A stretch of DNA of 64,000 bases from Desulfovibrio sp. GTDB lineage: Bacteria > Desulfobacterota > Desulfovibrionia > Desulfovibrionales > Desulfovibrionaceae. A program made the position numbers and the translations under genes. Below, one piece after another: positions 1-8,532 of this stretch. The stretch's first letter is position 1. Every line of letters begins with the position of its first letter. The notes under the pieces were generated by a model, which saw only the letters and a program-made list of their open reading frames with translations, was not told the origin of the DNA and made no database searches. The stretch is taken from the NCBI RefSeq assembly GCF_019422935.1, contig NZ_JAHZCJ010000003.1, forward strand, positions 62,001 through 126,000, read 5' to 3'.

Positions 1-519
1 ATTGGAAATCCACGCAAAAATCACTACTTTTTGTACAACACATTGAAAAAGTTCTCTTTCAATGATCTGCCCTCGCAGAACATTAAACATTCTACTTGTT
101 GATGGCTCTCAAAAATTCCACCAAGCACAGCAAAACAATTCCATCCAAGGACATTGCGCAGGGCTTTACAGCAGCGCACTCAATAAAAGATACACCGCTC
201 GCAAAAGATTGAAAAGGGGGAAATAGACGGGCACCGGACCAAGGGGGCAAGACCCCTCGGAGGGCTGCAGCCGCCAGTTCCTTTACTTCGCAGATCGATG
301 CAAGCTGGCTACCCTCGGTTCATAACAGTTGCACAGCTTTACCTTGGCACAAGTCAAGGAGTACACCATAGTCCCTACCATGCACCATAACACAATGAGG
401 CACCAGAAACAGCTGTCATAGCGTATTAAGCATCACTGAAAACTATTGTTACCGCTACGACATAAGTCGGGTTGGCACAATTTAGTAGATTTTTGACGCT
501 GACTACGCACAGACCTGCT
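1..519. other. Left-edge region without a recognised gene
   Basis: No reading frame with a plausible start, ribosome binding site or recognisable protein is visible. It is the downstream flank of the leftmost minus-strand glycosyltransferase gene. I see no convincing hairpin with a T-tract here, so that operon may end beyond the window or by another mechanism. Confidence 0.5.
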
Positions 520-1779
520 TTATTGAAAATGCTGAGAATCTGCGGTCAACGTCAGATACAGGTCGTGATAACGCCTTGCGATGTCTGGCAAGGCATATTC
601 GTCAACCGCTTTTTGCCGGGCCGCGCAGGACAACCGTTGTTTCTGATCTACAGAACCCAGCAGTATTTTGGCAATGCCTTCCGCCAGGGCTTTCACATCA
701 TAACATGGCGCCAGCACTCCATTTTCTTCGTCATCAACCATATCAGGAATGCCGCCAGTACGGAATGCTGCCACAGGGGTGCCGCAGGCAAGCGACTCCA
801 TGATAGTGTTAGGCAAATTTTCTTCACGAGACGGACAAATAAAAATATCCGCAGCAGAGTAAGCAAGCGCCAGCGATACGTCATCATGCAGACGGCCGAG
901 TTCTATGGCGGGAAGCGGCGTTTCCAAGGCAGCAACGCTTCCACCAAAAACAGCGCACTGTACATGCCCGCGTAAGGGCATCGGCAACTCACGCAAGGCA
1001 TCGCACAGCAGATCAAACCCTTTGTTGGGATCACAGCCAGGCGCCACTGCTCCAAAAACCAGCAACGGCACATTTTGCGGCAACTGCAAAAGATGGCGAG
1101 CAACACGCTTATCGATCGGTCGAAAACGTTCAGTATCAACGCCATTAGGAATACGTACGATCGGGTAATTCTGAATTAAAGGGCTAGTCTTTGCCAGCAT
1201 CTCCAGGTGCCGACTGGGCGCAACAATGGTCATACGTACTTTTTTATATGCAGCCGCCCGCAATAAGTACCCCACCGAACTCATGTCAAAACCTGCCCGA
1301 CTGCCCAGTTCAGGACACCGCCCGCAGCCCTGCCGATAGGACTCGCAGCCTTTAAGAATATGGCAGCCGCCTGTCAGTGCCCAGGTATCATGCAACGTCC
1401 ACACTATAGGGGCGGTCAGCCTCGCCAACGAATGCAGCGGAACGAAGCTGTCAGCGATCCAATGCAGGTGCACCACATCTGGGCGCAACGCCATGATGTC
1501 CTTATGAATTCCGGATGGTCTCCAGGAAGGAGAAAAAAGGACCTTCCGATCACGCTTGGGGTAAAGCAAGAGGGGCAGCCGCTCGCCCTGTCTAAAGAAG
1601 GGTTGGATTGTGCGTCGCAGTCGGCTGGTAACCGCAAGGCAACCGGGAATATCGCCACTCTGTTGCATGACGGCAAAAACGCTATCATCGCCCATCTGGC
1701 GCAGGCCTAGATGAAGTCGTCGAGCGGCAATGGCAGCGCCGCCGCCGCAGTCAAGAGTATTACAAAGAACTGGCCGCAC
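520..1779 (-). CDS. Glycosyltransferase family 4 (GT-B fold)
   Basis: A 419-residue GT-B glycosyltransferase that probably adds one sugar to the surface polysaccharide. The N-terminus has a glycine-rich loop (CGGGAAIAARRL). A mid-protein stretch, VHLHWIADSF, matches the acceptor-side domain. The C-terminal half carries the donor-binding region: ICPSREENLPNTIMESLACG, with the family E-x7-E type element, then VAAFRTGGIPDMV. A longer frame opens at 1839, but a GTG at 1779 overlaps the TAG stop of the upstream deacetylase gene (TAGTG) and has GAGAGG about 8 nt before it, so I chose that start. It is the last gene of a minus-strand glycan operon. Donor and acceptor sugars cannot be told from sequence. 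Confidence 0.88.
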   Translation of the reverse strand: MRPVLCNTLDCGGGAAIAARRLHLGLRQMGDDSVFAVMQQSGDIPGCLAVTSRLRRTIQPFFRQGERLPLLLYPKRDRKVLFSPSWRPSGIHKDIMALRPDVVHLHWIADSFVPLHSLARLTAPIVWTLHDTWALTGGCHILKGCESYRQGCGRCPELGSRAGFDMSSVGYLLRAAAYKKVRMTIVAPSRHLEMLAKTSPLIQNYPIVRIPNGVDTERFRPIDKRVARHLLQLPQNVPLLVFGAVAPGCDPNKGFDLLCDALRELPMPLRGHVQCAVFGGSVAALETPLPAIELGRLHDDVSLALAYSAADIFICPSREENLPNTIMESLACGTPVAAFRTGGIPDMVDDEENGVLAPCYDVKALAEGIAKILLGSVDQKQRLSCAARQKAVDEYALPDIARRYHDLYLTLTADSQHFQ

Positions 1780-2705
1780 TAAAAGTACCCTCTCGTCAAA
1801 AAGGTGCGAAGTTTTGCCTTGAATGCTGCCCCGTCCCAATCTCGCACAAGATGTCGGGGTATGGCATAGCGGCTTGTCCAGGGTCGAACCTGCCCCGGAA
1901 AGTTGGCCGCCGCGCGCTTAAGACCAAGCCTGCGACAGGCCTGCATACTGTCTGCGTTGTAATCGCAAAACCGACCAAAAAGAGAACGAGCACCGAAGGG
2001 ATAGGCGGCAACCGTCGGTCGGACTGCTGTCCAGCTTTCCAGCTTGTCCAAGGATTTTTTTATCTCTTGATATTGATCTTCAGCTCCGAGGTTACTTAGA
2101 CGGGGGTGAGTATGCGTATGTGCGCCAAGGCAGACCAAGGGATGGCGGCTGAACTCTTGCAATGCTGCAACCGTTAATGGCTGACACTCTTCCAGGGCCT
2201 CAGAGGCAAAAGCACACTCTTCAAGCAGTGCGTAAACAGCCTTATGTTGTTCTAAAGGTGGCATTGCAAGAATGCGCCCGTGGTCTTCCAGTTTTCCACA
2301 AACACTAAGAGCTTCCCACCAATAGGGCCGACCGTGCTCAACATGCCCTGTGCTCACAAAAAATGTAGCTGTCATTTTAAAACGTTCTAGGATCGGTAGA
2401 GCTATGCTATAATTATCTGCATAACCATCATCAAAAGTAAGACAAACAGCTGGACGTGTGCGATGCAACTGGGCAGCGTCAAAACGCAAGACATCATCAA
2501 ATGTCTCGGCAATAACCTCTAGTTGCGCAGTGAAATTCTGCGGAGTCACCGTCAGTTGAAGAGGGTCTTCTTTATGCGGCGCAACCCTGTGATAAGCAAG
2601 AACGATTGTAGGAGGGCAGACCAGATTTATCCCGGCGGAGCATACGCGGTAAGCACCAAAGCACAGTTCCCGTGCCAGCAACTTGCACGAATGGAGGCTG
2701 ATCAT
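1779..2705 (-). CDS. Polysaccharide deacetylase (NodB homology, CE4) family protein
   Basis: A 308-residue protein with a NodB homology domain. The motif CLTFDDGYADN gives the TFDDG element with its catalytic and metal-binding aspartates, and HTHTHPRLSN supplies the HxxxH-type metal ligands. The family removes N- or O-acetyl groups from glycans or peptidoglycan using a divalent metal. The start is the ATG at 2705 rather than the ATG at 2768, because 2705 lies just after the stop of the upstream gene (2708) and has a GGAG-like site. The N-terminus is weakly hydrophobic (LVCPPTIVLAYHRV). In this operon it most likely edits the polysaccharide or an intermediate; the exact substrate is unknown. 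Confidence 0.85.
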   Translation of the reverse strand: MISLHSCKLLARELCFGAYRVCSAGINLVCPPTIVLAYHRVAPHKEDPLQLTVTPQNFTAQLEVIAETFDDVLRFDAAQLHRTRPAVCLTFDDGYADNYSIALPILERFKMTATFFVSTGHVEHGRPYWWEALSVCGKLEDHGRILAMPPLEQHKAVYALLEECAFASEALEECQPLTVAALQEFSRHPLVCLGAHTHTHPRLSNLGAEDQYQEIKKSLDKLESWTAVRPTVAAYPFGARSLFGRFCDYNADSMQACRRLGLKRAAANFPGQVRPWTSRYAIPRHLVRDWDGAAFKAKLRTFLTRGYF

Positions 2706-2707
2706 AG

Positions 2708-3652
2708 CTATCTCCGAATCTTTTTTCCGCGCAATGCATCCCACACTTTTCCCAGAAAAGGGAAACACTGCCGAATCCGCGTTTTAAAAATGCCGAAACG
2801 CCCTCCACTTTCCTTCAACAAAATCGAGAGCCTAGCCTCAACCATTGTTGGGTCTGGCCGAACTTCAATGGGGGTCACCTCAATGGGAGAGGTGCTTAAA
2901 GGAACATCAAAAAGCGTGTCTACACCGCAGTTTGTACCAGAGCCATCTGAACCGGCATGAAAAATAAGGGAACGCCCAGGGTAAAGAGTATACATATCTT
3001 GCAAATAGGCAGCAGCATGCCACCGTACAGCCCAAGAAGAATTGCGTTTCTCAGCCACATCAGCCAGCAGCCCTGTAAAGTTATAGCAACCTTGGGCATT
3101 AAAATCGTGGACGCAGGCCGCATCGCGAATGCGCTGTAACAATCTTGCAGCGTCAGGGTCAAAAATATCCCAAGCCCGTTTCCATGTTCCCCAGCCCAGA
3201 CAGTCTGTACCCTTCAGGAAAAAAGTCTCGGGGGGACATGATACCGTATGTGGGTAAAGATAGCCGTGTACTGAAGCAACGCGCGGGTTATCGGCATAAA
3301 TATCGAGCCCGGCATTCATGTACTCCAGAAAGAAAGGAGCTGTAAGCAGATCGTCCTCAAGCACGATAACGCGTTCATGCTTTGCTATAATTTCTGTCAC
3401 GCCGCGTATGATGCTTTCGCCGAGGCCTTGATTAACTTCTGAGGCAGCAACCGTGACAGAGCGAAAGCCCAAGGCATTACGGGCTACACCGCGGGTTTCT
3501 TCCGTCAGCTTTTTTTCAGCATTAGAACGCGCCCCGTCGCAATAAATAAACAAATCACTTTGCGCCGCTAGAGAATTGCGTTGCAACGCCTCAAGGGTAT
3601 TTTTCAGGTGATGTGGTCGATTAAAGGCAAAAATGATGATAGGCGCAATCAT
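2708..3652 (-). CDS. GT-A type sugar transferase
   Basis: A 314-residue GT-A glycosyltransferase. The N-terminus reads IIIFAFNRPHHLKNTLEAL, typical of family-2-like transferases. HERVIVLEDDLLTAP supplies the acidic DxD-like metal/nucleotide-sugar site (EDD). A later segment, GTDCLGWGTWKRAW, matches proteins annotated as sugar transferase or GNT-I-like. The C-terminus is basic. It is followed almost directly by the deacetylase gene and belongs to the same minus-strand operon. Donor sugar unknown. Confidence 0.8.
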   Translation of the reverse strand: MIAPIIIFAFNRPHHLKNTLEALQRNSLAAQSDLFIYCDGARSNAEKKLTEETRGVARNALGFRSVTVAASEVNQGLGESIIRGVTEIIAKHERVIVLEDDLLTAPFFLEYMNAGLDIYADNPRVASVHGYLYPHTVSCPPETFFLKGTDCLGWGTWKRAWDIFDPDAARLLQRIRDAACVHDFNAQGCYNFTGLLADVAEKRNSSWAVRWHAAAYLQDMYTLYPGRSLIFHAGSDGSGTNCGVDTLFDVPLSTSPIEVTPIEVRPDPTMVEARLSILLKESGGRFGIFKTRIRQCFPFLGKVWDALRGKKIRR

Positions 3653-3861
3653 ATGTCCCCGACAGAAGTTGCAGCTGACTACGAAGCTCCAGACAGGCAG
3701 CTTGTGAGGCTTGCCGAAAGAGTAATAAAGTTACCCCAAAAGAGAGGTGGGCACAACAAGCCCGAGAAAGCCAAAAACTTATCCCCCTGGCAGGCATATT
3801 TGTCGGCCTGCCTTCTGCATAGTGCCATTCGGCCCACTGCAAACGATTGCCGCAAACAAAC

Positions 3862-5088
3862 TCAATAGCGCTTACGAAAGACCTGATGCAAATGCGTCAC
3901 AAAATTCCAGATACTGGGGCATTTTTTGAGTAGCTTCACCGCAGTCACCGGAAGAGAAATTTCATCATCCTGTAACTGACGCTTTAAGCCATCAGGCAAC
4001 GAATGTTTTGGCAGCGCGGAAAGCCAGGCAGAGAGATTACTGCCGTTTTTATACCAGTTGAGGCAGCGTTCCGCAAAGGCGCGAGCCGCAATTTTTTTTT
4101 CAACAACGGAATGACTTTCATCAACAAAAGATTGCATGGCGGAGGTCAGAGCATCCAGATTGACCAAGCACTGAGGCCAGTAATAACCATCAGCACGCGA
4201 CCAGAGTTTGTCGACCGCTACCGCCACCCCTGATTCAGGAGCCACAAATTCGTTCATGGGCGGATTGTCGGGAACAATGATGGGCAACCCGCAAGCCAGT
4301 GCCTCCGCCTGGGTCAAACCAATCCCCTCAAGGCGTGATGGATACACATAGACGTCTCCCAAATGGTATAGCCCAGGGGCAGAGACTTCTCTGTCATAGA
4401 TGGTAAGACGCCCCTGCTCCACCAGCTTATTGGCGAGAGGTTCGACATCAGCAATGGAACTAAAGGCTCCCTCTTGCATATGCAAAATAAGATGAGCATG
4501 GCCCGTAAGGCGCGCAAAGGCCTTCAACACAAGATCAGTTCCCTTGCGGTAAGGGCTCAGGCCTGCGGAATGAAAAAAAACGGGCCCTTCTTGATCACGC
4601 GAACCTGACGATTGCGGGCGGAACAGCTCTAGGTCTGTTCCCCAAGGAATATACTGACAGTAGGGATGCGTTTTGAATACGCTATGATGGCGTTGAGTAT
4701 TGCAAATAAGCCCGTCATATATGGAAAAACTATCCACAGTTGCTTCAGTGTAGTAGTCAATATATGCAACAGTTCTGCATCCACACTCCATGGCCCAGAA
4801 TACTGGTGGAAGCCACCACTGCTCGTTAAAAATAATCAGTTCGAGGTTATGGCGACGAATCCAGGATACGAAATCTTTTCTGTCAATGCCCGTAACCCTC
4901 TGCACAGCACATCTTTTACCCCAAGTGACATCAGATGTATTCCAGCTGGGATCACTTTGTGCATACCTTTCTCCACCTCTGGCATAGATCAAGACATCAT
5001 CGCCGCTCTTGCGTAAAAGATCCCGATATTGACGTGAAACGTAGGCCGCACCCCGCTCAAACCATGTTGTGACTATACCTATACGCAT
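3862..5088 (-). CDS. Glycosyltransferase family 4 (GT-B fold)
   Basis: A 408-residue GT-B transferase. It starts MRIGIVTTWFERGAAYVSRQ, a common N-terminus for this fold, and near the end has YPSRLEGIGLTQAEALACG, the donor-binding region with the E-x7-E pattern, followed by LPIIVPDN. A longer frame opens at 5283, but residues before the ATG at 5088 overlap the epimerase gene and look like out-of-frame translation. This ATG falls 1 nt after the epimerase stop (TGA at 5092-5090), consistent with translational coupling. A gap of about 200 bp separates it from the next minus-strand gene. Specificity unknown. Confidence 0.87.
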   Translation of the reverse strand: MRIGIVTTWFERGAAYVSRQYRDLLRKSGDDVLIYARGGERYAQSDPSWNTSDVTWGKRCAVQRVTGIDRKDFVSWIRRHNLELIIFNEQWWLPPVFWAMECGCRTVAYIDYYTEATVDSFSIYDGLICNTQRHHSVFKTHPYCQYIPWGTDLELFRPQSSGSRDQEGPVFFHSAGLSPYRKGTDLVLKAFARLTGHAHLILHMQEGAFSSIADVEPLANKLVEQGRLTIYDREVSAPGLYHLGDVYVYPSRLEGIGLTQAEALACGLPIIVPDNPPMNEFVAPESGVAVAVDKLWSRADGYYWPQCLVNLDALTSAMQSFVDESHSVVEKKIAARAFAERCLNWYKNGSNLSAWLSALPKHSLPDGLKRQLQDDEISLPVTAVKLLKKCPSIWNFVTHLHQVFRKRY

Positions 5089-5089
5089 T

Positions 5090-6232
5090 TCAAGCTTTCT
5101 TGGTTGAAAAAAATTCCGAAAGGATACCGGCAATACGTTCAGACGCGTGTCCATCACCATAAGGATTCTTCGCCGCCACCATAAGCTGGTATTGGCCATC
5201 CGGATCGGCAAGGATTGCCGAAACGCTCTGAACGATTTTATCGCAATCTGTACCAACAAGGCAGCTACAGCCAGCTGCAACACCCTCAGGCCGTTCCGTC
5301 ACATCCCGCATTACCAGGACGGGCTTTTTGAGAGAGGGCGCTTCTTCCTGCACACCACCGGAATCTGTCAACAAACAGTATGCGCTCTGCATTACTGCAA
5401 CAAATTGCCGGTATGGCAAAGGATCGGTAAGTACAATATTGGAAGAATCCGAGAGAGCATGAAATACTGTATTGCGCACATTCGGATTCAAGTGAACTGG
5501 ATAAAGAAATACCACATCGCGGTGGATTGATGACAATTTTTTTAGAGCCTGACAAATGGACTCAAATCCCTTGCCAAAGCTTTCCCGCCGATGGCCGGTG
5601 ATGAGCACATAGCGCTGGCCAGAGTCGATAATTTTTTGAATCTGCTTGGGCAGGACTGGTGGGGATGCTAAAATGTCATTGGCGGTCCAAAGCAGGGCGT
5701 CAATACCGGTGTTGCCGGTCAGATGAACAGCGTCCGATGGAACGCCTTCATCATGCAAGGCAGCTACTGCCCGTTCTGTGGGGGCAAAGTGCAGGCTGGC
5801 CACCAGCCCGGCAACCCTGCGATTCAACTCCTCCGGAAAGGGCGAATGCATATTGTAACTTCGCAATCCAGCTTCCACATGCCCGCAGGGAATCCCACGG
5901 TAAAAGGCGCACAGGGAGGCAACCATCACCGTTGTTGTATCGCCTTGCACCAGAACAATATCAGGGATTTCCCGGGCAAGAACTGCATCAATGGAGGTCA
6001 TCAGCTGCGAGGAGAGTTGCGCCAAGCTCTGGTTCGCAGTCATAAGATCAAGGTTGATGTCCGGCTCCAGAACAAAGTCTCCCAAGGTCTGCATCAACAT
6101 TTCACGGTGTTGACCGGTTGACAGCAGAGTAACATCAAACAGGTCGCTTCGAGTGCGCAGAGCCTTTACCACTGGCGCCATCTTTATGGCTTCCGGCCTC
6201 GTGCCAACAAAAATGAGTATTTTACGCTTCAT
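5090..6232 (-). CDS. wecB: UDP-N-acetylglucosamine 2-epimerase (non-hydrolysing)
   Basis: A 380-residue enzyme of the usual length for the non-hydrolysing epimerase, which interconverts UDP-GlcNAc and UDP-ManNAc. Visible signature elements are GTRPEAIKMAP at residues 10-20, QGDTTT with D98, HVEAGLRS with E120, FPEELNRR with the paired glutamates near 134-135, and TGHRRES with H214 and R215. These match the conserved nucleotide-sugar-binding and catalytic residues of WecB/MnaA. The gene overlaps the end of the upstream GT17-like gene by 11 nt. No UDP-ManNAc dehydrogenase (wecC) is visible nearby, so ManNAc itself, rather than ManNAcA, may be the sugar supplied. Confidence 0.95.
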   Translation of the reverse strand: MKRKILIFVGTRPEAIKMAPVVKALRTRSDLFDVTLLSTGQHREMLMQTLGDFVLEPDINLDLMTANQSLAQLSSQLMTSIDAVLAREIPDIVLVQGDTTTVMVASLCAFYRGIPCGHVEAGLRSYNMHSPFPEELNRRVAGLVASLHFAPTERAVAALHDEGVPSDAVHLTGNTGIDALLWTANDILASPPVLPKQIQKIIDSGQRYVLITGHRRESFGKGFESICQALKKLSSIHRDVVFLYPVHLNPNVRNTVFHALSDSSNIVLTDPLPYRQFVAVMQSAYCLLTDSGGVQEEAPSLKKPVLVMRDVTERPEGVAAGCSCLVGTDCDKIVQSVSAILADPDGQYQLMVAAKNPYGDGHASERIAGILSEFFSTKKA

Positions 6233-7307
6233 GACTTTTTACCGGCAACAAGTGATCAAAATCTGAACGAAAGATAAAAAATGATTCTGGATAATAGATT
6301 TGATCATTGTCTGGACTTAGCTCGTCAATAACAAAGTGTCGATCAGGATCAAAAGGATATTTCTTTTTATCCACAGCATCCTGAAGAACTTTCCGGTCGG
6401 CAAGATGCCCATAGATGTCATTATGGGCATATGTTTTGAGCTTGAATAACATCTGCTCAATGGTCAGCTGCCACGAAAAGTGGCACCCGGCCATTATTGG
6501 AAACTTTTTCCCGTCGTAACGCCATTTATGGGGATGCGGCCGACGGTTATAGTAACCTGCATATGCCGCGGTAGGGGCCCAAAAAGTTTCATTCTTCCAC
6601 AGGTAATTCATTCTGTAAAAAAACTGGTGCAACGGAAGAATGAGGGGGCGCTCGGGGCGCAGCAAATTCAAAATTAGCGGGTAAACTTTGCGGTAAATGA
6701 CCTCGTCAGCATCAGCAGAGATGACAATGTCATTATCTTGCAAATCTACATATTTTTCAAAGGAGTCCCATAATACGTTTTCATTACTATGCATTTGGCA
6801 GCCATCGTTGCTCCCAGTGCAATCAACGGTATCTTTTGCAATGTCGGCCTTAATGTATAAAATTTTGTGTCGAAGCTCTGCCGGAATAGCTGAAATATAT
6901 CTCTCAAAAATATATTCTCGTGGCTCGCCAACATGAGTCCTATTCCCTTCAACAACAATAAATTTGTCTACATAATGCAGACTTTCAACAAGATTCATTT
7001 TAATGAATGGCAATTCCAGTGGAGCATAGAATATTGTTTTAAAGTACACCTTGCCGCCAGGCAAAGCCCTCGTGATAGGGGGACTGAAACTATCTTTACG
7101 TTTTTCAACGTACTGAAGCAAACGAAGACCTTGTAAAACTTTAACTGGAGACATCTTCAACGCCATGGCGCAGGCTGCCACCCTGCACTTACCATTGTGC
7201 TGTGCGCAAAACTTTTCAATGGCAAAAACATCCTCTGGCGAGGCAATAACACGCCCCAAAATTGATTTGAGCACGGGTTTTGTCCATCTGAATATTGAAT
7301 GCATCAT
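6222..7307 (-). CDS. Glycosyltransferase family 17-like protein
   Basis: A 361-residue protein resembling GT17, the family of beta-1,4-mannosyl-glycoprotein beta-1,4-GlcNAc transferases. Matching blocks are LELPFIKMNLVESLHYVDKF, then VVEGNRTHVGEPRE, the acidic site NDIVISADADEVIY (a DxD-like element), and MAGCHFSW near the C-terminus. The N-terminal 80 residues (CRVAACAMALKMS) are not part of the usual domain. The frame opens at 7424, but the earlier residues overlap the fucosyltransferase gene, so tandem ATGs at 7307/7304 were preferred. Function as a polysaccharide transferase is inferred from the locus. Confidence 0.72.
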   Translation of the reverse strand: MMHSIFRWTKPVLKSILGRVIASPEDVFAIEKFCAQHNGKCRVAACAMALKMSPVKVLQGLRLLQYVEKRKDSFSPPITRALPGGKVYFKTIFYAPLELPFIKMNLVESLHYVDKFIVVEGNRTHVGEPREYIFERYISAIPAELRHKILYIKADIAKDTVDCTGSNDGCQMHSNENVLWDSFEKYVDLQDNDIVISADADEVIYRKVYPLILNLLRPERPLILPLHQFFYRMNYLWKNETFWAPTAAYAGYYNRRPHPHKWRYDGKKFPIMAGCHFSWQLTIEQMLFKLKTYAHNDIYGHLADRKVLQDAVDKKKYPFDPDRHFVIDELSPDNDQIYYPESFFIFRSDFDHLLPVKSHEA

Positions 7308-7332
7308 AAGAAATCCATATACACTTTGGCCT

Positions 7333-8229
7333 TTATAAAAGAAGCCAATTTTGTGGGAACAAGTCAAAAATATACCGAGACAGCAAAACTTTTTTCTGAG
7401 CCCACTGCTTCGGAGCAATGACAATTTTTTCAGAGTTTGAATTAAGCCAAGCCCCCCACCATGAAAAGGTTGAATTTGCGATTATTTGATGTTTACAGAA
7501 GGCGATCTGGGCCAGATCTTCTTCTGGTGACAGGGCCGGGCAAACGGTTGCGTCGGGCCAATCGCCAAACATAGCACGGGCAGAGCTGTAATCATCAGAG
7601 AAAATAAAAAAATGTGGGTTTTCAACACTCCTACGCAGCAAAGAGGCTGCGTAGGCGTAGTACTCATACGGGATAAGGCCAAAGGTGTCGCTATGCTGTG
7701 TGGCATAGTCACCTCGTCGTACATGGATGGCTACTGACATAGTGTTACGAATGGATTCAGCACGAGGGGGGGTCGCCTTTACAAGGGGGGCAAGCTTGAC
7801 AGAATCACGCAACTGACTTGCCGCATCGGCAAAATACAACGGAGACTGCCAGTAACCATGAAGATAAATTGATGAATTCATCAATGAAAAAGCTTCATCG
7901 TAATCGTAACGCTTTTCGCTGATGACTTTATACCTCAGACTCCACTGCCGTATCTTTGTGCGCAAAACCCCTGCCATATGACGTGGAGATATTGACCACC
8001 TAGCACCAGATGTCGGAGTGACCCAAGGCCATTTTTTTTCATTAATGCCCAGTTTGGCAAGCGCGTAGTCGCGGTCTTTGGCTGGATGATGAAAAAAGCT
8101 TATGTCTAAAAGTAATGCTGCCCCGGTTCGTAATGAATATGCGTACGCTGCTGCAAACTGAAAAAGCTGATTGCCAAGCCCACCGGCAATCCACGCACCT
8201 ACAAAGGGTTGAGATAAATCACGTGACAT
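7333..8229 (-). CDS. Alpha-1,2-fucosyltransferase (GT11)
   Basis: A 298-residue GT11 family enzyme. The N-terminal block GGLGNQLFQFAAAYAYS is diagnostic, HVRRGDY at residues 169-175 is the GDP-fucose-binding motif of alpha-1,2/alpha-1,6 fucosyltransferases, and STFSWWGAWL near the C-terminus is the third conserved block. The family moves L-fucose from GDP-L-fucose to the 2-OH of galactose or a related residue. The complete GDP-L-fucose pathway is encoded about 9 kb to the right (gmd, fcl, manC, manB), which strongly supports this role. The acceptor cannot be determined from sequence. Confidence 0.93.
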   Translation of the reverse strand: MSRDLSQPFVGAWIAGGLGNQLFQFAAAYAYSLRTGAALLLDISFFHHPAKDRDYALAKLGINEKKWPWVTPTSGARWSISPRHMAGVLRTKIRQWSLRYKVISEKRYDYDEAFSLMNSSIYLHGYWQSPLYFADAASQLRDSVKLAPLVKATPPRAESIRNTMSVAIHVRRGDYATQHSDTFGLIPYEYYAYAASLLRRSVENPHFFIFSDDYSSARAMFGDWPDATVCPALSPEEDLAQIAFCKHQIIANSTFSWWGAWLNSNSEKIVIAPKQWAQKKVLLSRYIFDLFPQNWLLL

Positions 8230-8532
8230 TTTTATTAACCATTATTGTCGGCTGCTCGTTGATGAAAACTAAGCCATTTAGCATCATAAAATATATCACT
8301 CCCATGCATGAGAATGACAAAATAGATACAAGTTTTTCGACAGAACTTAAACGCATGACACAAGGGAGGTAGGCTATGCCCATCGCCAGATGTCAAGACA
8401 ATGAGGCAACACAAAGCCCAACGCGACAAATTCAGCAGCATCAACATGCCGCACTGCCAACAGCCGTAGTGTAAGAACTCCTATCTAATCAGGATTACAA
8501 ATGAGTAATACTCATTTATATAACAGCAACAT
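8230..8532. other. AT-rich spacer between glycosyltransferase genes
   Basis: About 300 bp without a credible gene. The strand pattern is unchanged across it, so it could hold an internal promoter for the fucosyltransferase and downstream genes, but I cannot identify a convincing -35/-10 pair or terminator. Confidence 0.4.
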
